A stretch of 64,000 nucleotides of DNA from Voacanga thouarsii (taxonomy: Eukaryota; Streptophyta; Magnoliopsida; Gentianales; Apocynaceae). The stretch spans positions 186,001 to 250,000 of the forward strand of contig JANUWF010002051.1 of assembly GCA_026120185.1 (NCBI GenBank), written 5' to 3'. Positions 35,095 to 46,538 of this stretch are shown here, one piece after another (position 1 is the first letter of the stretch; every line of letters begins with the position of its first letter). The notes beneath the pieces were generated by a model. That model made no database searches. It saw only the letters and a list, made by a program, of their open reading frames with translations, and was not told the DNA's origin. A program made the position numbers and the translations under genes.

Positions 35095-36888
35095 TGTTGG
35101 GAAATATGCCCTCTTAGACTAGGTTTCTGATGTAAATATCGAATATTTTAATAAAAGAATCTATTTTCAGAAATTATTTATGAATTTACTATTTTATTTG
35201 TGCACAATTACGTTTGAAAAAGACCCAATGTGTTTAAGTAAGTGGTTTATGTGAATGGAGGTCTTTCACAGTAAGGTATGGATCACGAGTTACTTAACAC
35301 ATAAACTTTAATTCTTAACCGATTGATGACAATGGGAATCTCATCATGTCTAGGTTATTATGTTGTGAATTCCAAATAGGGAACGGTTTACCTTTAGCCA
35401 GTGAGTAGTCCACTCACATCATGACATAAGTGTATTTCGAATACGTAGAACAGGATTTGTAGTAGTGGTTTCTTAAAGTACTATATGGTAGAAATTTAGA
35501 CTACTACCGCTACAGCGTGGACTAGTACTTTACGACTTGAGTATGAGTTGGTGGTCTGACGAAGCTGGAAACATATACTTTGATATGCTATAGTTAAGGT
35601 TCTATCGTAGGGCCAATATACTTGCATGTTAGGTATGTGTGACTAGTTAGTTAAGATAGACTTGTACAAGATAGTTTCTATACTATATCGCCCCTTGTGG
35701 TTGTCTGAATGATCTAAATATCTAAAGCCCTGGGAAACATGACTTAGATGTTTGCTCTAGGGTAGCTCCCTTGGAAAGCGAAAACAATTCAGGAAGTCGT
35801 GGATCATTGGACTAGAGGCCTAAGGATGGTAGATGTCATTTGGAGAGGTGTTAGTACACTTCTTTTTCTTTAAATGTACGGCGATGGATAAAGGGGTATT
35901 TTAGTCATTATACCTGTAGGTCGGAGACTTCGCTAACGCAGCACTGTTATTGGAGTCAATATTTTCTTATGGTGATATTAGGAAATATTTAAAATGTAAA
36001 ATACAACTACTTATATGGCAAGAGTATTTTGGTCATTTTAGTAGCCAAGGCGGTGTGTCTTTTGGTCCCCAGTATAGACTGTGAGTTCTAATTAAATACG
36101 AACTAATGAATTGATCTTAAATTAAATAAAATTTATTTTATTTAAGTAGCCTGATTTAATTGTTGGGCTATAATAAAATAAAGGTCCATGGAGAGAGAAT
36201 TAATTAAATTAGTTTTGTGGGTTAATTAATTATTTAAGGCTTTAGCCCAATTTGAATAATTAAAGATTAACGTGGGACTAAACTAATATAGACTTATTTA
36301 TTGGACTAGTTTATTTGGGTTGGGAAATTAATTATTAATTGGGCCATTTATGTGGTTCTAATTAGAATAATTAATTAAGTCCAAAAGGTTAAACTAAGAG
36401 TCTAATGGCCCAATCCAGTTTAATCTAGGGGTTTTATTTGGGTTAAACAGGAGGATTGAAAACAACGTTGTTGACAGAACACACATTCTCTGAGACGGCT
36501 TCTTCTCTATTAAAAGCCAGACGTCTCTCTCTCACTCTCTCTCCAGAAAAAAAGGTTCCTTAGTTTGTAGTTGTTCACCAAACGGATTTAGACAGGCCAT
36601 ATACTGAAAGATCGAGAGATTAGTGTTCACCTACATGCAAAGACGGAGTAGGAGTCTTACAGGAATCGCACTAGAGGCTTCCATCAGTGTACCTACCTCG
36701 GTAATACACATTCCGATCCAGCCAACTCTTAGAACGAGGAAGAGAGGTAAAAAAATTTTTAATCTCGGAGTCCTGCCAGAGCACAACTGGCGCCGTCTCT
36801 GTTCGGGACTCCCCTGTTCTTTAGTTTTTCTAGTTTTTTATCTTCGCTTTTGCTGCGTGCCCTGTGTTTTCCATTTTCTATGCCTTCA
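35095..36888 (+). repeat. Copia-D LTR 1 (1794 bp)
   Basis: Preceded by the polypurine tract AAGTGGGAGAT, starts TGTTGGGAAATATGCCC and ends GCCTTCA. It serves as the 3' LTR of D1 and the 5' LTR of D2. Its long leader includes CTCTCTCTCACTCTCTCTCC at about 36521. An apparent frame at 36623-37066 crosses its end and is not a gene. Confidence 0.9.
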
Positions 36889-36903
36889 ATTAGTATCAGA
36901 ACA
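36889..36903 (+). promoter_or_regulatory. Copia-D2 primer-binding site
   Basis: ATTAGTATCAGAAC follows the LTR, a degenerate form of the initiator tRNA-Met complement. Confidence 0.6.
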
Positions 36904-38560
36904 TGAAGGTTTTGTGAAAATATTGGGAGCATGCATCTTGATGAATAAAACTGGACATATATGTGCAATTAAAATTGTGATCCTTCGCTGTTTTGATATG
37001 GATAGATTCTCTGTTAAACCTTGCGGGTGGAGGTATAGGAGGTTTGTAATTTACTGTTTTTCTTAGCAAATCGTGTAAGCCCAATGTTTATGGGTATAGG
37101 CGATTTTTGGTTTTGGTTGATTTCATTGTATTTGGTTTGAAATCGGAGAGCCATCAAAGCCAAAAGTTGTGCGAAAAAACAGGGAGAATTCGCAGAAAAA
37201 AAAAAACTACAGGAAAGCCGGTTAGACCACAACTAGCACCGGCTTAGGTCTAGAAGGCCGATCCGCGCGTTGGTTTCTTGTGGGTCCTGATTTTATGCGG
37301 CGGGTGTAGTGGACCACAGTGCAAATCGGTGCATGATCCAGTGTGGCGGGTGTAGTAGACCAAGGAGAATTTTTTGTTTTTTTTTCCTTGTAATTTTTCT
37401 TGCAATTTCTTTTGGTTTTGGGGTCCATACTAGGCGAAGTTAATATTTTGCAGTAGTTAATATTCATGGAATATTTTTCCGTGAAAAATATTAATAAGGG
37501 ATTTTAGGATTAAACATGACCATTAATTAATTAATTAATTAATTAATTAATTAATGTGTTTAATTCTATTATCTGGGCACTTTGGTTTAAAAATAGAAGA
37601 GCATGAAAACGTCTACTGTTTTCTAGCATGTTATTTATTTTTTGTACCTATGTGTACGTTTTCTCAAAGACCAAAATCTTTGGAAATGTTTTTGATAAGG
37701 AAAATATTTTTCTACAAATTAAATGGTTATTTTAGTTTGAACAAAAATTAATCCTTAGTTATTTTCTCAAAGGATTTAATCCTTAATATAGAAAATATAT
37801 TAGATTTAGATATTTTTGTAATGTTAAAATAGAAAGCCATTTTGTTTTAATTTTGGCACAAGAAAATTGTTTTGTCAAATAAGCTTGAGACCAACGTCTC
37901 TAGAAAGTTTTAATTGAAAATTTTTTGAAATCATTAAATTTTAACTTAAAGAAAATTAGTCCATGGGAAAAACTCTCAAAGGATATAAACCTTGACATAG
38001 AGATTTTTATGGACTTTGACATTTTATTTTTGAGTTAAGGGAAAACTTAACGGAAATTTTCAAAATGATATTTTTCAGGAAATCGTTATTTTAAAAGACT
38101 AAGTGGGAGAGGGGTTCCAACGATCCCACGACTTCCATCACGATCCTCATTAGAGATCGTGGGTCCCCTCGCATCACCCTGGGAGTGAACCCGTATAGGA
38201 TGGGGATACCACAAGGATCTAGATCTAATGTAGGGATGTAATTAATAACCCGAGGCACGTACTATGATCAGCCAGTCTCTCGTTGGTGGTCATAGTGCGA
38301 AGTATGTCCATAGGAAATAAGAGGAAATGGCCATCCCTTCGATAGAGTTATCTTCTAGATCATTACCTAGAAGGAAAATTAATTTGTAGTGGTTAACACA
38401 CTTAGCTTAGGAAACTGTTAATCTTCCCAAGAAGTTATGTTAGTTTTCCTAAGAGCCAAATTGATTATTATCAGGTTTGATAATAAGGATAAAGTGCACA
38501 TATTTGTTTTGTTTTCACAAACTGAATCTTTTTTTTCTTTTATTTTTCAATTTTTCAAAA
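36904..38560 (+). other. Copia-D2 leader
   Basis: A 1.65-kb untranslated leader. It holds a (TTAA)n tract at about 37526-37552 and an imperfect inverted repeat near 38120-38166 (GATCCCACGA and TCGTGGGTCC). No gene is supported. Confidence 0.6.
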
Positions 38561-39020
38561 ATGGTGGGAGATTCTTTTAGTCCACTGACCATTATTCTCC
38601 GAGAGAATAAGCTAACAGGACCAAACTATATGGACTGGAAGAGGAACCTGGACATAATACTCACAGTGGAAGAGTATAAGTATGTCCTTTACGAAACCTG
38701 CTCTGTTATCGGGGAGGGTTCCATCGTCGATGAGCGTGAGGCTGAGAAGGCATGGAAGATGGCTGACAAGATGGCTCGTTGCTATATGTTGGCCTCCATA
38801 TCTAATGTGCAAAACATAGTAGCTGAGAGAAGGAACGGGACATTGATAGAAATGGTCCGAAGTATGATATCTCATGCTACTCTTCTAGTGTCTTTTTGGG
38901 GATATGCCCTAGAAACAGCGGCATACATTCTGAACTTGGTACCTTCCAAGTCAGTACCTAGGACTCCCTATGAGATGTGGACTGGGCGTAAGCCAAGTCT
39001 AAATCATCTCAGGATATAGG
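38561..39020 (+). pseudogene. Copia-D2 gag-integrase fusion from internal deletion
   Basis: The open frame starts MVGDSFSPLTIILRENKLTG and NYMDWKRNLDIILTVEEYK, the N-terminus of copia gag. At about 38805-38817 it passes directly into VAERRNGTLIEMVRSMISHA and FWGYALETAAYILNLVPSKS, the C-terminal part of integrase. The C-terminal half of gag, the zinc knuckle, protease and the integrase catalytic core are all missing, and the join is in frame. The frame stops at 39018, after which GCPAYVLVKG continues past the stop. Confidence 0.85.
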
Positions 39021-40030
39021 GTTGTCCAGCTTATGTACTAGTCAAGGGAGACAATTTGGAACCAAGATCGGAATTATACTATTTTATTGGGTATCCAAAA
39101 AGGACAAATAGTGGTTACTTTTATCATCCTAAAGAGCAGAAAAGTACTGGTTAGTACCAATATTAGATACTTAGAGGATGATCAAAGTACTTCCACGAAA
39201 GGTTTAACTAGGTTGGAATTGGAGGAGAAGTTATTTTCGGAAGTAACTTCTTATGACCCGATTGCGGAACAAGAAGAGGCACAGCCTTAAGAGCCTGTAC
39301 ATATGGAGCTTCGGTGTAGTGGAAGAGTGTCTAGGGTTCCGAAGAGATAGACTGGAGAAGCTTTCGAGCTAGTCTCTAACCATCAAGAATAAGACCCCAC
39401 TAGATACGAGGAGGCTATTGTTGATGCCGATGCAAATCTGTGGTATAAAGCAATGAAAGCCGAGATTGAGTCTATGTATCTCAATCAAGTTTGGGATCTT
39501 GTAGCTTCACTTGAAGGGATAAAACCCATAGGATGTAAGTGGGTATACAAGAGAAAGAGGGGAGTAGATGGGAAGATAGAAACCTTCAAAGCTAGGCTTG
39601 TGACGAAAGGGTATACTCAGAAAGAGGATATTGATTATGAGGAAACATTTTCCCCGGTAGCCAAGCTTAAGTCCATCCGTATCCTCCTTGCCATTGCATA
39701 TCATTATGACTACGAGATATGAAAAATAGATGTCAAGACGGCATTTTTAAATGGCTATCTTAGTGAAGACATCTATATATCCTAACCGGAAGGCTTTATT
39801 GCTAAAGGCCAAGAGCATATGGTTTGCAAGCTTAAGAAATCAATTTATGGACTTAAGCAGCCATTAAGGGCATGGAGCATTCATTTTGATGAGACTGTAA
39901 AGTATTATGATTTTGTTCAAAACAAGGATGAACCATGTGTGTACAGAAAACTTGAAAGCAATAATGTGATTTTTTTTTTTTTTTTTTTGTCTTGTATGTG
40001 GATGACATTCTACTCATTGGAAATGATGTA
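39021..40030 (+). pseudogene. Copia-D2 reverse transcriptase
   Basis: A linker with stops leads to IESMYLNQVWDLV, KPIGCKWVYKRKRGVDGKI, ARLVTKGYTQ and SPVAKLKSIRILLAIAYHYD, a stop at 39720, DVKTAFLNG, a stop at 39784, then KKSIYGLKQPLRAWSIHFDE. The catalytic LYVDDILLIG is encoded at about 39993-40022, but a T run of about 18 (39968-39987) just before it breaks the frame. The D1 copy has a Glu at the second Asp of this box; this copy does not. Confidence 0.85.
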
Positions 40031-41000
40031 GGGTTATTGTCATCTATAAAGGTTTAGCTGTCTAGTCAATTCAGTATGAAGGACTTGGAAGAAGCCAGCT
40101 ACATTCTCGGGATTAGATTTATTAGAAATAGGAAGTAAAGAATGTTAGGATTTTCCCAAACGGCATACAATGACAAGATGCCGGCCAGGTACAGCATTGA
40201 CTCATGCAATGGAGCTCTAATTCCTTGCAGACATGGGTTGTCACTTTCTTCAAGGGACTGTCCTAAGTCTCAAGAAGAAAAGGACAGAATGAGTAGAATT
40301 CCCTACGCTTTAGCTGTGGAAAGTCTCATATACGCCATGCTGTGTACTAGGCCAGATATCTGCTTTGTCATAGGCTTGGTTAGCAGATATCAGTCAAACC
40401 CTGGAAAGGTTCATTGGCAAGCTGTAGAGCATATACTCAAGTACCTCAAGGGAATGAGAGATTATATATTAGTTTACAAGGCTGATGACTTGGTTCCTAT
40501 AGGATACACATACTCAGACTTCCAGGCGGATAAGGATGAGAGAAAATCTACTAGTGGATATATCTTTACTTTGTCTGGAAGAGCTATTTCATGGAGGAGT
40601 ATCAAGCAATCTTGCATTGCTGACTCAACCATAGAAGCTGAGTATGTGGCAGCTTTGGAGGCATCCAAGGAAGTAGTTTAGCTCCGGAAGTTCCTTTCAG
40701 AACTTGGTGTCGTGCCACACATGGACAGGCCAATTGTGATGTATTGTGACAACACTGGAGCAATATCACAATCAAAAGAACCCAGGAACCACAAGAAGGG
40801 GAAGCACATCGTGAGGAAGTACCACCTGAATTGGGATTTCATCTAGAGACGGGAAGTCATGGTGGAACAAATTACCTCCGAGAACAATCTAGCAGATCCA
40901 TTCACCAAGCCTTTGGCTAAGAAAGTCTTCAAGAGACATTTAGACACTATAGGAGTGGGCACCTACAGACTTACTTAGTCTTAGAGTGCAAGTGGAAGAT
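40031..41000 (+). pseudogene. Copia-D2 RNase H and 3' end
   Basis: The open frame 40142-40681 gives IPYALAVESLIYAMLCTRPD, LKYLKGMRDYILVY, YTYSDFQADKDERKSTSGY and IADSTIEAEYVAALEASKE. The first catalytic Asp block is YTYSDF, so the usual TDSD has become TYSD. After a stop at 40679 the frame goes on with FLSELG, VMYCDNTGAI, RNHKKGKHIV and ADPFTKPLA. A polypurine tract AGTGGAAGAT comes just before LTR 2. Confidence 0.85.
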
Positions 41001-42792
41001 TGTTGGGAAATATGCCCTCTTAGACTAGGTTTCTGATGTAAATATCGAATGTTTTAATAAAAGAATCTATTTTCAGAAATTGTTTATGAATTTACAATTT
41101 TATTTGTGCACAATTACTTTTAGAAAAGACCCATTGTGTTTAAATAAGTGGTCCATGTGAATAGAGCTATTTCACAGTAAGGTATGGATCACGGGTTACT
41201 TAACACATAAACTTTAGTTCTTAACCGATTGATGACAATAGGAATCTCTTCATGTCTAGGTTATTATGTTGTGAATTCTAAATAGGGAATAGTTTACCTT
41301 TAGCCAGTGAGTAGTCCACTCACATCATGACATAAGTGTATTTCGAATACGTAGAACAGGATTTGTAGTAGTGGTTTCTTAAAGTACTATATGGTAGAAA
41401 TTTAGACTACTACCGCTACAGCGTGGACTAGTACTTTACGACTTGAGTATGAGTTGGTGGTCTGACGAAGCTGGAAACATATACTTTGATATGTTATAAT
41501 TGAGGTTCTATCGTAGGGCCAATATACTTGCATGTTGAGTATGTGTGACTAGTTAGTTAAGACAGACTTGTACAAGATAGTTTCTATACTATATCGCCCC
41601 TTGTGGTTGTCTGAATGATCTAAATATCCAAAGCTCTGGGAAACATGACTTAGATGTTTGCTCTAGGGTAGCTCCCTTGGAAAGCGAAAACAATTCAAGA
41701 AGTCGTGGATCATTGGACTAGAGGCCTAAGAATGGTAGATGTCATTTAGAGAGGTGTTAGTACACTTCTTCCTCTCTAAATGTACGGCGATGGATAGAGG
41801 GGTATTTTAGTCATTACACCTATAGGTCGGAAACTTTGCTAACGCAGAACTGTCCTTGGGGTCAATATTTCCTTATGGTAATATTAGAAAATATTTAAAA
41901 TGCAAAATACAGCTATTTATTTGGCAAGGGTATTTTGGTCATTTTAGTAGTCAAGGCGATGTATCTTTTGGTCCCCAATATAGACCGTGAGTCCTAATTA
42001 AATACGAGCTAAGGAATTGATCTTAAATTAAATGAAATTTATTTTATTTAAGTAGCCTGATTTAATTGTTGGGCTAGAATAAAATAAAGGTCCATGGAGA
42101 GAGAATTAATTAAATTAGTTTAGTGGATTAATTAATTATTTAGGGCTTTAGCCCAGTTTGAATAATTAAAGATTAACTTGGGACTAAACTAATATAGGCT
42201 TATTTATTGGACTAGTTTATTTGGGCTGGGAAATTAATTATTAATTAGGCCATTTATGTAGTTCTAATTAGAATAATTAATTAAACCCAAAAGGTTAAAC
42301 TAAGAGTCTAATGGCCTAATCCAGTTTAACCTAGGGGTTTAGTTAGGTTAAACAGGAGGATTAAAAACAACGTTGTTGACAGAACACACATTCTCTGAGA
42401 CGGCTTCTTCTCTGTTAAAAGCCAGACGTCTTTCTCTCACTCTCTCTCCAGAAAAAAGGTTCCTTAGTCTATAGTTGTTCACCAAACGGATTTAGGCAGG
42501 TCATATACTGGAAGATTGAGAGATTGGCGTTTACCTACATGCAAAGATGGAGTAGGAGATTTGCAAGAATCGCACCAGAGGCTTCCACCAGCGTACCTAC
42601 CCCGGTAGTACATATTCTGGTCCAGCCAACTTTTAGAACAAGAAAAAGAGGTAAAAAAAATTTTAACCCCGGAGTCCTGCCAGAGCACAATCGGCACCGG
42701 CTCTGTTCAGGATTCCCCTGTTCTTTAGTTTTTTTAATTTTTTATCTTCGCTTCTACTGCGTGCCTTGTGTTTTTTATTTTCTATGCCTTCA
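41001..42792 (+). repeat. Copia-D LTR 2 (1792 bp)
   Basis: Starts TGTTGGGAAATATGCCC and ends TGCCTTCA. It follows LTR 1 along its whole length with scattered substitutions. The next bases belong to the antisense ORF of Gypsy-B. Confidence 0.9.
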
Positions 42793-45510
42793 GCTTCTTC
42801 TTGGGTCACCTCTAGTTCAACATCCGTTTCTTCCATTGGAGGCGAACAAGTCTCGGCATCCCCAGTTTGAGTACCCGAGGGACCAGCCTTATCGGGACGA
42901 CGGAAGTTGGTGGTTAGGTAAGTTTGGAAATTGTTCCACGAGGACTGCGTACCAGTAAGCAATTTGTTCGAATGCTGCAGTTCTATTTGGAGCAGTTTTT
43001 CCTCTGCTTCCAGCATGAGCTGTTCATCTTAGAATCTGGCCGCTAACTCTTTTGCAGAGGAGGCCATTTGCTGACAAACATTCTCGGCCTCAAGTTTTTC
43101 CTCCAGGGTCCGCCTCTTGAAATCTAACTCCTCTTGGAGTTCTTGCACTGCTTCTCAAGTCATTCAATTTTTTCAACTCTTTTAAAAATCTCAATTCGAA
43201 GGACACTTAGGCAAGCAGAGGCTTCTTGGCGATGCGACTGCAAAAAATCTTCCTATTCTCGAAGCACCTCCAAAGCTTTGAGTTAACTTGAAGCTTCGTC
43301 CCTCCTGTTTTGGGAATCAGAGAAGAAGCGTTGGGTGAACCTCATATGCCCCAGGTAATCAACAATAGGCACTTCAATTCAATAGGGGTATCAAAATGGG
43401 CTGATTGTGTAAGTAGCGGGAGGGCTCAGCTAATTACATCCTGAGAAGATTAGCTAGTCGGCAGGTTGGCCCTAATTAGGCTACGCAGAAACTTTAGCAC
43501 AGTGGCCTCAGTTGTTATTTGTTGAGAGAGGGCAGGTTTCTTTGGAGGCTCTACGTGAAAGGGGCTCAGAGATCGTTTTCGCAAGAGGAGAAGTAGGTTT
43601 GTTAACTGCTGCTTTCTTTAAGGCAAGCACTTTGGATGTTCGCGCAATAGCCAATGATAGTGAAATAGCCGAAGTTCTTTCCTCAACGGGTGTTATTTTT
43701 GTAGCTGACAAGGGGGCATGGCTTCCGACGATTTTGAGAAAGAGTCAGAAATGACTAATTGGCTGGGTTTCTATTTCTGTAAAGGAGGAGAATAAAGAGT
43801 TAGCCTTGAGTCGAGGATTGAAGAATATAGAAAAAATAAAATGTTTAACGCGGGAAATCCAAACCTTGGTGATTGTCAGGGTATGCCACCTTTTTTATCG
43901 CCTAAGCAGAGGGAGGATGGTTTCTTCTTCTTCTTCTTCTTCTTCTTCTTCTTCTTCTTCTTCTTCTTCATCAGCAGGTAGAAGAGTGGGGGTTTTCCTC
44001 ACTGGCGGTGTTCAAAATAACAGCGGAGTAATTGGACTAGCAAATACCTTGCTCTGCTTACTTTTTTTTTGCACTGACGTTTCCACCACTGTCGATGCTG
44101 GCCTAGCTAGTCGAAGCAGCCACGTCTCCACAGCAGCCAAGAAGAGCATCTCACTTAGCAGCCACCACTATAGGTTGCAGTTGGGCGCGGTTTCCCTGAC
44201 AACCTGAAAGTGGCGATACTCAAAAGAACGAAGAATGGTTAGAGACCTATCAACTAAAGTGTACACATCTTCAGTCGATAAGATAGGTATGACAATCTAA
44301 GATGATATATGAACAAGATTAACAGGGATGTCCTGAATTAACCCAAATTGCCGAGAAAAGTAATGCGGGTTGTACCGTTCACAAGAGGTTTTGGCACTTG
44401 TGACACCTTGTTTGGCCCCTAAAAGGAGCTCCCTGGAACATAGCATCTTAGGCCAAATGGTTTGTTGGTAACCTTCCAATGCATCGACAAGTTTCGTCAA
44501 CCAGAGAGGCCACTCCCCCGAGCAGAGTAGGGGAAGAAATGGGGCATGTTCTGGAGGCAATTCTGATGAAGGTTGGACATAATGGTGCCAGCAGAAGATC
44601 TGTTCACAGGGGTCTTCAACAGCCAATAACCTGTGGCCTGGTTGGAAAAGTCCCCAGAGAGGTTGTTGACGCCAAATTAGGGAATGTACTGGTAGAACCA
44701 CAATTGCATGACCCAGAGGGGGCTACCTAGGTTGGTCGGGTCACTCCCAGCCGATAGGGCTAAAATCATCTAGTTCATCAGCCGATAGACTAAGGTAAGC
44801 ACTAAGGAGGCTAAGTCGCAGCGCCTCTTCTTCCTTAACATAGCCGATCCGTAGTATCGATATTCATTACTTATTCCCGCTGAATGGGAATAGTGAACGT
44901 ATTTGTAGAGCCACAACCATAAAAAGGAGGCATGTTCTTACTCTAATGGAATGCCAACTACGCCCCTCTGGGAGGCCATAAAATTGCCATAAGAGGTAGT
45001 AGATTTGTCCAAGTGGGCTTCAACGGCAGGCAAACTCTCGTCATCATGGAGGCTAGGTATTTCATTGCCATCGTATCGGAGACCCAAGATGGTGCAGATG
45101 TCCAAGATGGTCGGAGAGAACATGCCATGTGGGAAAATGAAGCCGTTGATGGCTGAAGATTAGAACGGCAGAACAGCAGTAAAAATGTTGTGGTCAAATG
45201 CCATGTCAAAGTCAGACATCATAATGGCATCGCGAATGCCCCATTGATCCCAAAGGGTGCCAAAAGTAATGTGGCAACGATCGCGCCACTCTTTATAATT
45301 CTTCAGGGTACACGACCAATGGTAGAAGAAAAATGACATACTGGCTGTAGAAAATTTGCCCTGATTCAACGAAAGGATAAAACCCACCGGATGGACAAAC
45401 CGTAAGTGATCGATGGTGACTTCCGTCGGTAGTAACCGAGGGCCCAAGGCGTACAGGTTAGCCTCAGCTTGAATCAGAGTCATGGGGGTATGATTAATTG
45501 GAGCGGCCAT
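42793..45510 (-). pseudogene. Antisense plant-mobile-domain-like ORF of Gypsy-B
   Basis: Read on the minus strand from ATG 45510: MAAPINHTPMTLIQAEANLY, then FFFYHWSCTLKNYKEW, HGMFSPTILDICTILGLRYD, LWLYKYVHYS, YYGSAMLRKK, LASLVLTLVYRLMN and LWVMQLWFYQYIPNL. These blocks fit the aminotransferase-like plant mobile domain (PMD). The C-terminal part has a (GAA)n stretch (plus 43920-43968), a likely coiled coil (QEELDFKRRTLEEKLEAEN, about 43130-43070) and an acidic end ETDVELEVTQEEA cut by Copia-D at 42792. Stops at 45158, 44938 and further on show decay. Role in the element is unknown; PMD ORFs in plant retrotransposons are known, and the match is from memory. Confidence 0.65.
43920..43968. repeat. 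(TTC)n microsatellite
   Basis: About 16 TTC/CTT units. The poly-Ser plus-strand frame over it is a by-product; on the minus strand it falls within the decayed antisense ORF. Confidence 0.9.
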
Positions 45511-45812
45511 AGAAACTCAGAGATCGTTAATAAAAAGAAATGCAGGGAATACTGTTGGATTTCACAAGAAAGATAAAAGTCTGATCAAGATAGAGTTGTT
45601 TAAAAAGAAGGATTGAAGGAGAAGGAATGGGGACCACGGCTATTTAAAGAAAAAATTCAAAGACTAGCCGTTCATGGGCTTCGAAGCCAAGGAGTCAGAA
45701 ACCTTTTGCAATGATCGGAACGTTCCAACTTTGTCAAAAAAAGAACGGCTACGAATTAAAAGAGGTACGATTTTCGTCACTTCACCTATTCACCCCCATT
45801 AAAGCAATGGGG

Positions 45813-45826
45813 CTCGAAGGGGCATG
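45813..45826 (+). promoter_or_regulatory. Gypsy-B polypurine tract
   Basis: CTCGAAGGGGCA, with GGGG runs, lies directly before the 3' LTR. Confidence 0.6.
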
Positions 45827-46533
45827 TGTTAATGTCAACTTTAGCCGATCCATTGTAACAGTAACTTAGAGCCGAAGACGATATGAATTTTGCTAAGCCG
45901 ATGATGATGTCAAGAAATTCTTCAGCTGATATACCCGCTCAACATCAGAACCAGAGCCGATGAATCGTTACCCCCATATCTCGGCACGTTTGGCAAAGCA
46001 CTACTGTTCCTAACCGCCAATGATGAGCCATAAAGTGAGATTTTCTCCACGATCAGATAGTCGGCAACCACAGTACATCAAGTATAAAATAGGCAAGGAT
46101 TCCCAGAATGAAGGACACCAACAAACACGTCTACAAGACTATCAATTTTTCAATTTTCAATTCCTTTTTCTACATTTTCTTTGTCTTCAACTTTCTTTAT
46201 AGCTTTGTTTACAATTTTGTTTAGTTTTTTTTCTGAAGTTTTTCCTTATTGCTTTATTACCAACTTTCCGTTTTCATTTTACTTTGATTTCAAATTCCAG
46301 TACTTTTGTATTCAATCTTTTTATCAAAATTAATTGAAATACACTATTTTCAGTCCTAATTGGTTTCCGCATGCAATATTCCTACTTTCTTGGACTCTGT
46401 CTATAGTAAGTTTAAGGAACCTACGTCTTTTAAAAGGTTTGGCTCACACATTCATCTTTCTATTGGACTATTTATGTTAATCAAAAGAGTAGCTGATCGC
46501 CAGTCTCATCAGCTCCCCTTTTGTAAGGAAACA
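45827..46533 (+). repeat. Gypsy-B 3' LTR (707 bp)
   Basis: Starts TGTTAATGTCAACTTTAGCC and ends TAAGGAAACA. It aligns with 20046-20739 across its length. Confidence 0.9.
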
Positions 46534-46538
46534 ACTAC
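46534..46538 (+). repeat. Gypsy-B target duplication, right
   Basis: ACTAC, identical to 20041-20045. Confidence 0.9.

Larger units (their letters stand above)
33871..42792 (+). mobile_element. Copia-D: tandem copia array (internal-LTR-internal-LTR)
   Basis: A truncated pol end (D1, from about 33888) is followed by an LTR (35095-36888), a second internal region with its own gag and pol (D2), and another LTR (41001-42792). The pol ends of D1 and D2 are highly similar, and the LTRs are 1794 and 1792 bp. This is one element plus part of a second sharing the middle LTR. The left end is fused to the truncated Gypsy-C LTR, so the original insertion site is lost on that side. Confidence 0.88.
20046..46533 (+). 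mobile_element. Gypsy-B: Tat-like Ty3/gypsy element with nested insertions
   Basis: LTRs at 20046-20739 and 45827-46533 are clearly homologous, and ACTAC is duplicated at 20041-20045 and 46534-46538. After the PBS come gag, protease, reverse transcriptase, RNase H and the start of a second RNase H, the Tat-lineage layout. Gypsy-C interrupts the second RNase H at 25418. The rest of that domain and integrase are not found; after Copia-D ends at 42792 the element continues with an antisense ORF and the 3' LTR. Many stops show it is inactive. Without later insertions it would be about 9-10 kb. Confidence 0.9.

Noticed and set aside
36623..37066. A 147-codon frame across the end of Copia-D LTR 1 (similar frame at 42524-42958)
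   Set aside because: It spans the LTR end and PBS, and its counterpart diverges at the LTR end; not a conserved protein.
43806..44207. Plus-strand frame with a poly-Ser stretch
   Set aside because: Caused by the (TTC)n microsatellite, opposite to the antisense PMD-like ORF.
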